Below are positions 63,188-64,000 of a stretch of 64,000 nucleotides of DNA, piece after piece; the stretch's first letter is position 1; every line of letters starts with the position of its first letter. Source of the stretch: Roseovarius nitratireducens (GTDB lineage: Bacteria > Pseudomonadota > Alphaproteobacteria > Rhodobacterales > Rhodobacteraceae); NCBI RefSeq assembly GCF_002925845.1, contig NZ_PDNI01000028.1, positions 124,001 through 188,000 on the forward strand, read 5' to 3'. The position numbers and the translations under genes were made by a program. The notes under the pieces were generated by a model that was not told the origin of the DNA, did no database searches, and saw nothing but the letters and a program-made list of their open reading frames with translations.

Positions 63188-64000
63188 ACCTGACAGGCAA
63201 CTGGACCTATCCCACCGCCATCAAGTTCGGCGCCGGCCGTATCGACGAACTGCCCGGCGCCTGCGCCGACGCGGGGATCACCAGACCGCTGCTGGTCACC
63301 GACAAGGGGTTGGCCGACCTGCCGATCACGCGCCAGGCGCTGAATATCCTCACGCAGGCCGGCATCGAGGTGGCGCTGTTCGCGCAGGTCGATCCCAATC
63401 CGAACGAGATCAACCTCGCCGACGGCGTCGCGGCGTTCCGCGACGGGGGCCATGACGGGGTGATCGCCTTCGGCGGCGGCTCTGGACTGGACCTGGGCAA
63501 GATGGTCGCCTTCATGGCCGGGCAGACCCGCCCGGTCTGGGATTTCGAGGATATCGGCGATTGGTGGACCCGCGCCGATGCAGAGGCCATCGCGCCGATC
63601 ATCGCGGTGCCGACCACCGCTGGAACCGGCTCCGAGGTCGGGCGGGCGAGCGTCATCACCAATTCGCAAACCCACGTGAAGAAGATCATCTTTCACCCGA
63701 AGGTGCTGCCGCGCGTGGTGATCTGCGACCCGGAACTGACCGTGGGAATGCCGAAATTCATCACTGCGGGCACCGGCCTCGACGCCTTCGCCCATTGTGT
63801 CGAGGCGTTTTCCAGCCCGCACTACCACCCAATGAGCCAGGGCATCGCGCTCGAGGGGATGCGGTTGGTCAAGGAGTATCTGCCCCGCGCCTATGCCGAC
63901 GGCACCGATATCGAGGCCCGCGCCCATATGATGAGCGCGGCGGCGATGGGATCAACCGCGTTCCAGAAGGGCCTGGGCGCGATTCATGCCCTCAGTCACC
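63184..64000 (+). CDS. Iron-containing alcohol dehydrogenase (cut by window end)
   Basis: Group III iron-dependent alcohol dehydrogenase; 272 residues are visible and the frame runs off the window. GVIAFGGGSGLDLGKMVAFMA is the dinucleotide loop, VPTTAGTGSEVG a second contact, and AGTGLDAFAHCVEAFSSPHYHPMS holds metal-binding Asp and His. The last visible residues GAIHALSH contain a further His ligand. ATG overlaps the aldehyde dehydrogenase stop. Such enzymes act on 1,3-propanediol, lactaldehyde, ethanolamine-like and other short alcohols; the substrate here is not fixed by sequence. Confidence 0.92.
   Translation, partial: MNLTGNWTYPTAIKFGAGRIDELPGACADAGITRPLLVTDKGLADLPITRQALNILTQAGIEVALFAQVDPNPNEINLADGVAAFRDGGHDGVIAFGGGSGLDLGKMVAFMAGQTRPVWDFEDIGDWWTRADAEAIAPIIAVPTTAGTGSEVGRASVITNSQTHVKKIIFHPKVLPRVVICDPELTVGMPKFITAGTGLDAFAHCVEAFSSPHYHPMSQGIALEGMRLVKEYLPRAYADGTDIEARAHMMSAAAMGSTAFQKGLGAIHALSH

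Overview
This is a high-GC chromosomal stretch, roughly two-thirds G+C by eye, with very tight gene packing and many ATGA or GTGA stop/start overlaps. Gene content points to a facultatively denitrifying alphaproteobacterium of the Rhodobacter/Roseobacter group. The main reasons are a Paracoccus-like narK-narGHJ operon with an Fnr-type regulator lacking the FNR cysteines, a MipZ-type ParA ATPase, two TRAP transporter operons and a hutF-type histidine pathway. I saw no tRNA, rRNA, insertion sequence, prophage or CRISPR array. No gene-free stretch exceeds 300 bases.

Layout. 1-9761: respiratory nitrate reductase operon narK1-narK2-narG-narH-narJ (leftward; narJ runs off the window) with a divergent NarR-like regulator and two FNR-type boxes between them. 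9833-14811: nnrS, ubiV, ubiU, ubiT and a 5-formyl-THF cyclo-ligase (leftward), divergent from an NsrR-type NO sensor. This couples anaerobic ubiquinone synthesis and NO handling to nitrate respiration. 14820-25182: housekeeping and mixed genes (SDR, RecD-like helicase, MipZ, HxlR regulator with nitrilase, EamA exporter, VOC protein, HpaI-type aldolase with glucokinase, KatG with an Irr-like operator). 25307-30811: nitronate monooxygenase/Gph/Rpe operon, divergent from an acyl-CoA ligase/APH-like kinase/thioesterase operon. 30896-33431: small cell-surface sugar locus with a methyltransferase-like protein, a GT2 gene broken by one in-frame stop, and a DXD glycosyltransferase.

33679-41028: 5-oxoproline locus with PxpA, PxpC, PxpB, a complete TRAP transporter, a DUF1445 (D-glutamate cyclase-like) enzyme and a LysR regulator. 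41250-48577: complete histidine utilisation locus hutC-hutF / hutI-hutH-hutG-hutU around one operator. 48704-50365: Na/Pi cotransporter behind a textbook Pho box. 50398-55414: second glycan locus with a fucosyltransferase-like/TPR protein containing an AT-rich patch, a GT-like/alpha-beta hydrolase fusion, and the intact GT2 paralogue.

55526-64000: catabolic operon with an RpiR regulator, a formylglutamate-amidohydrolase-like enzyme, a TRAP transporter, a glutamine-synthetase-like ligase, an aldehyde dehydrogenase and an iron-type alcohol dehydrogenase (cut by the window end). Read together, the last set looks like an uptake and gamma-glutamylation route for an amino alcohol or similar amine. 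That substrate assignment is inference. Three neighbouring loci (5-oxoproline, histidine and this one) would all yield glutamate.
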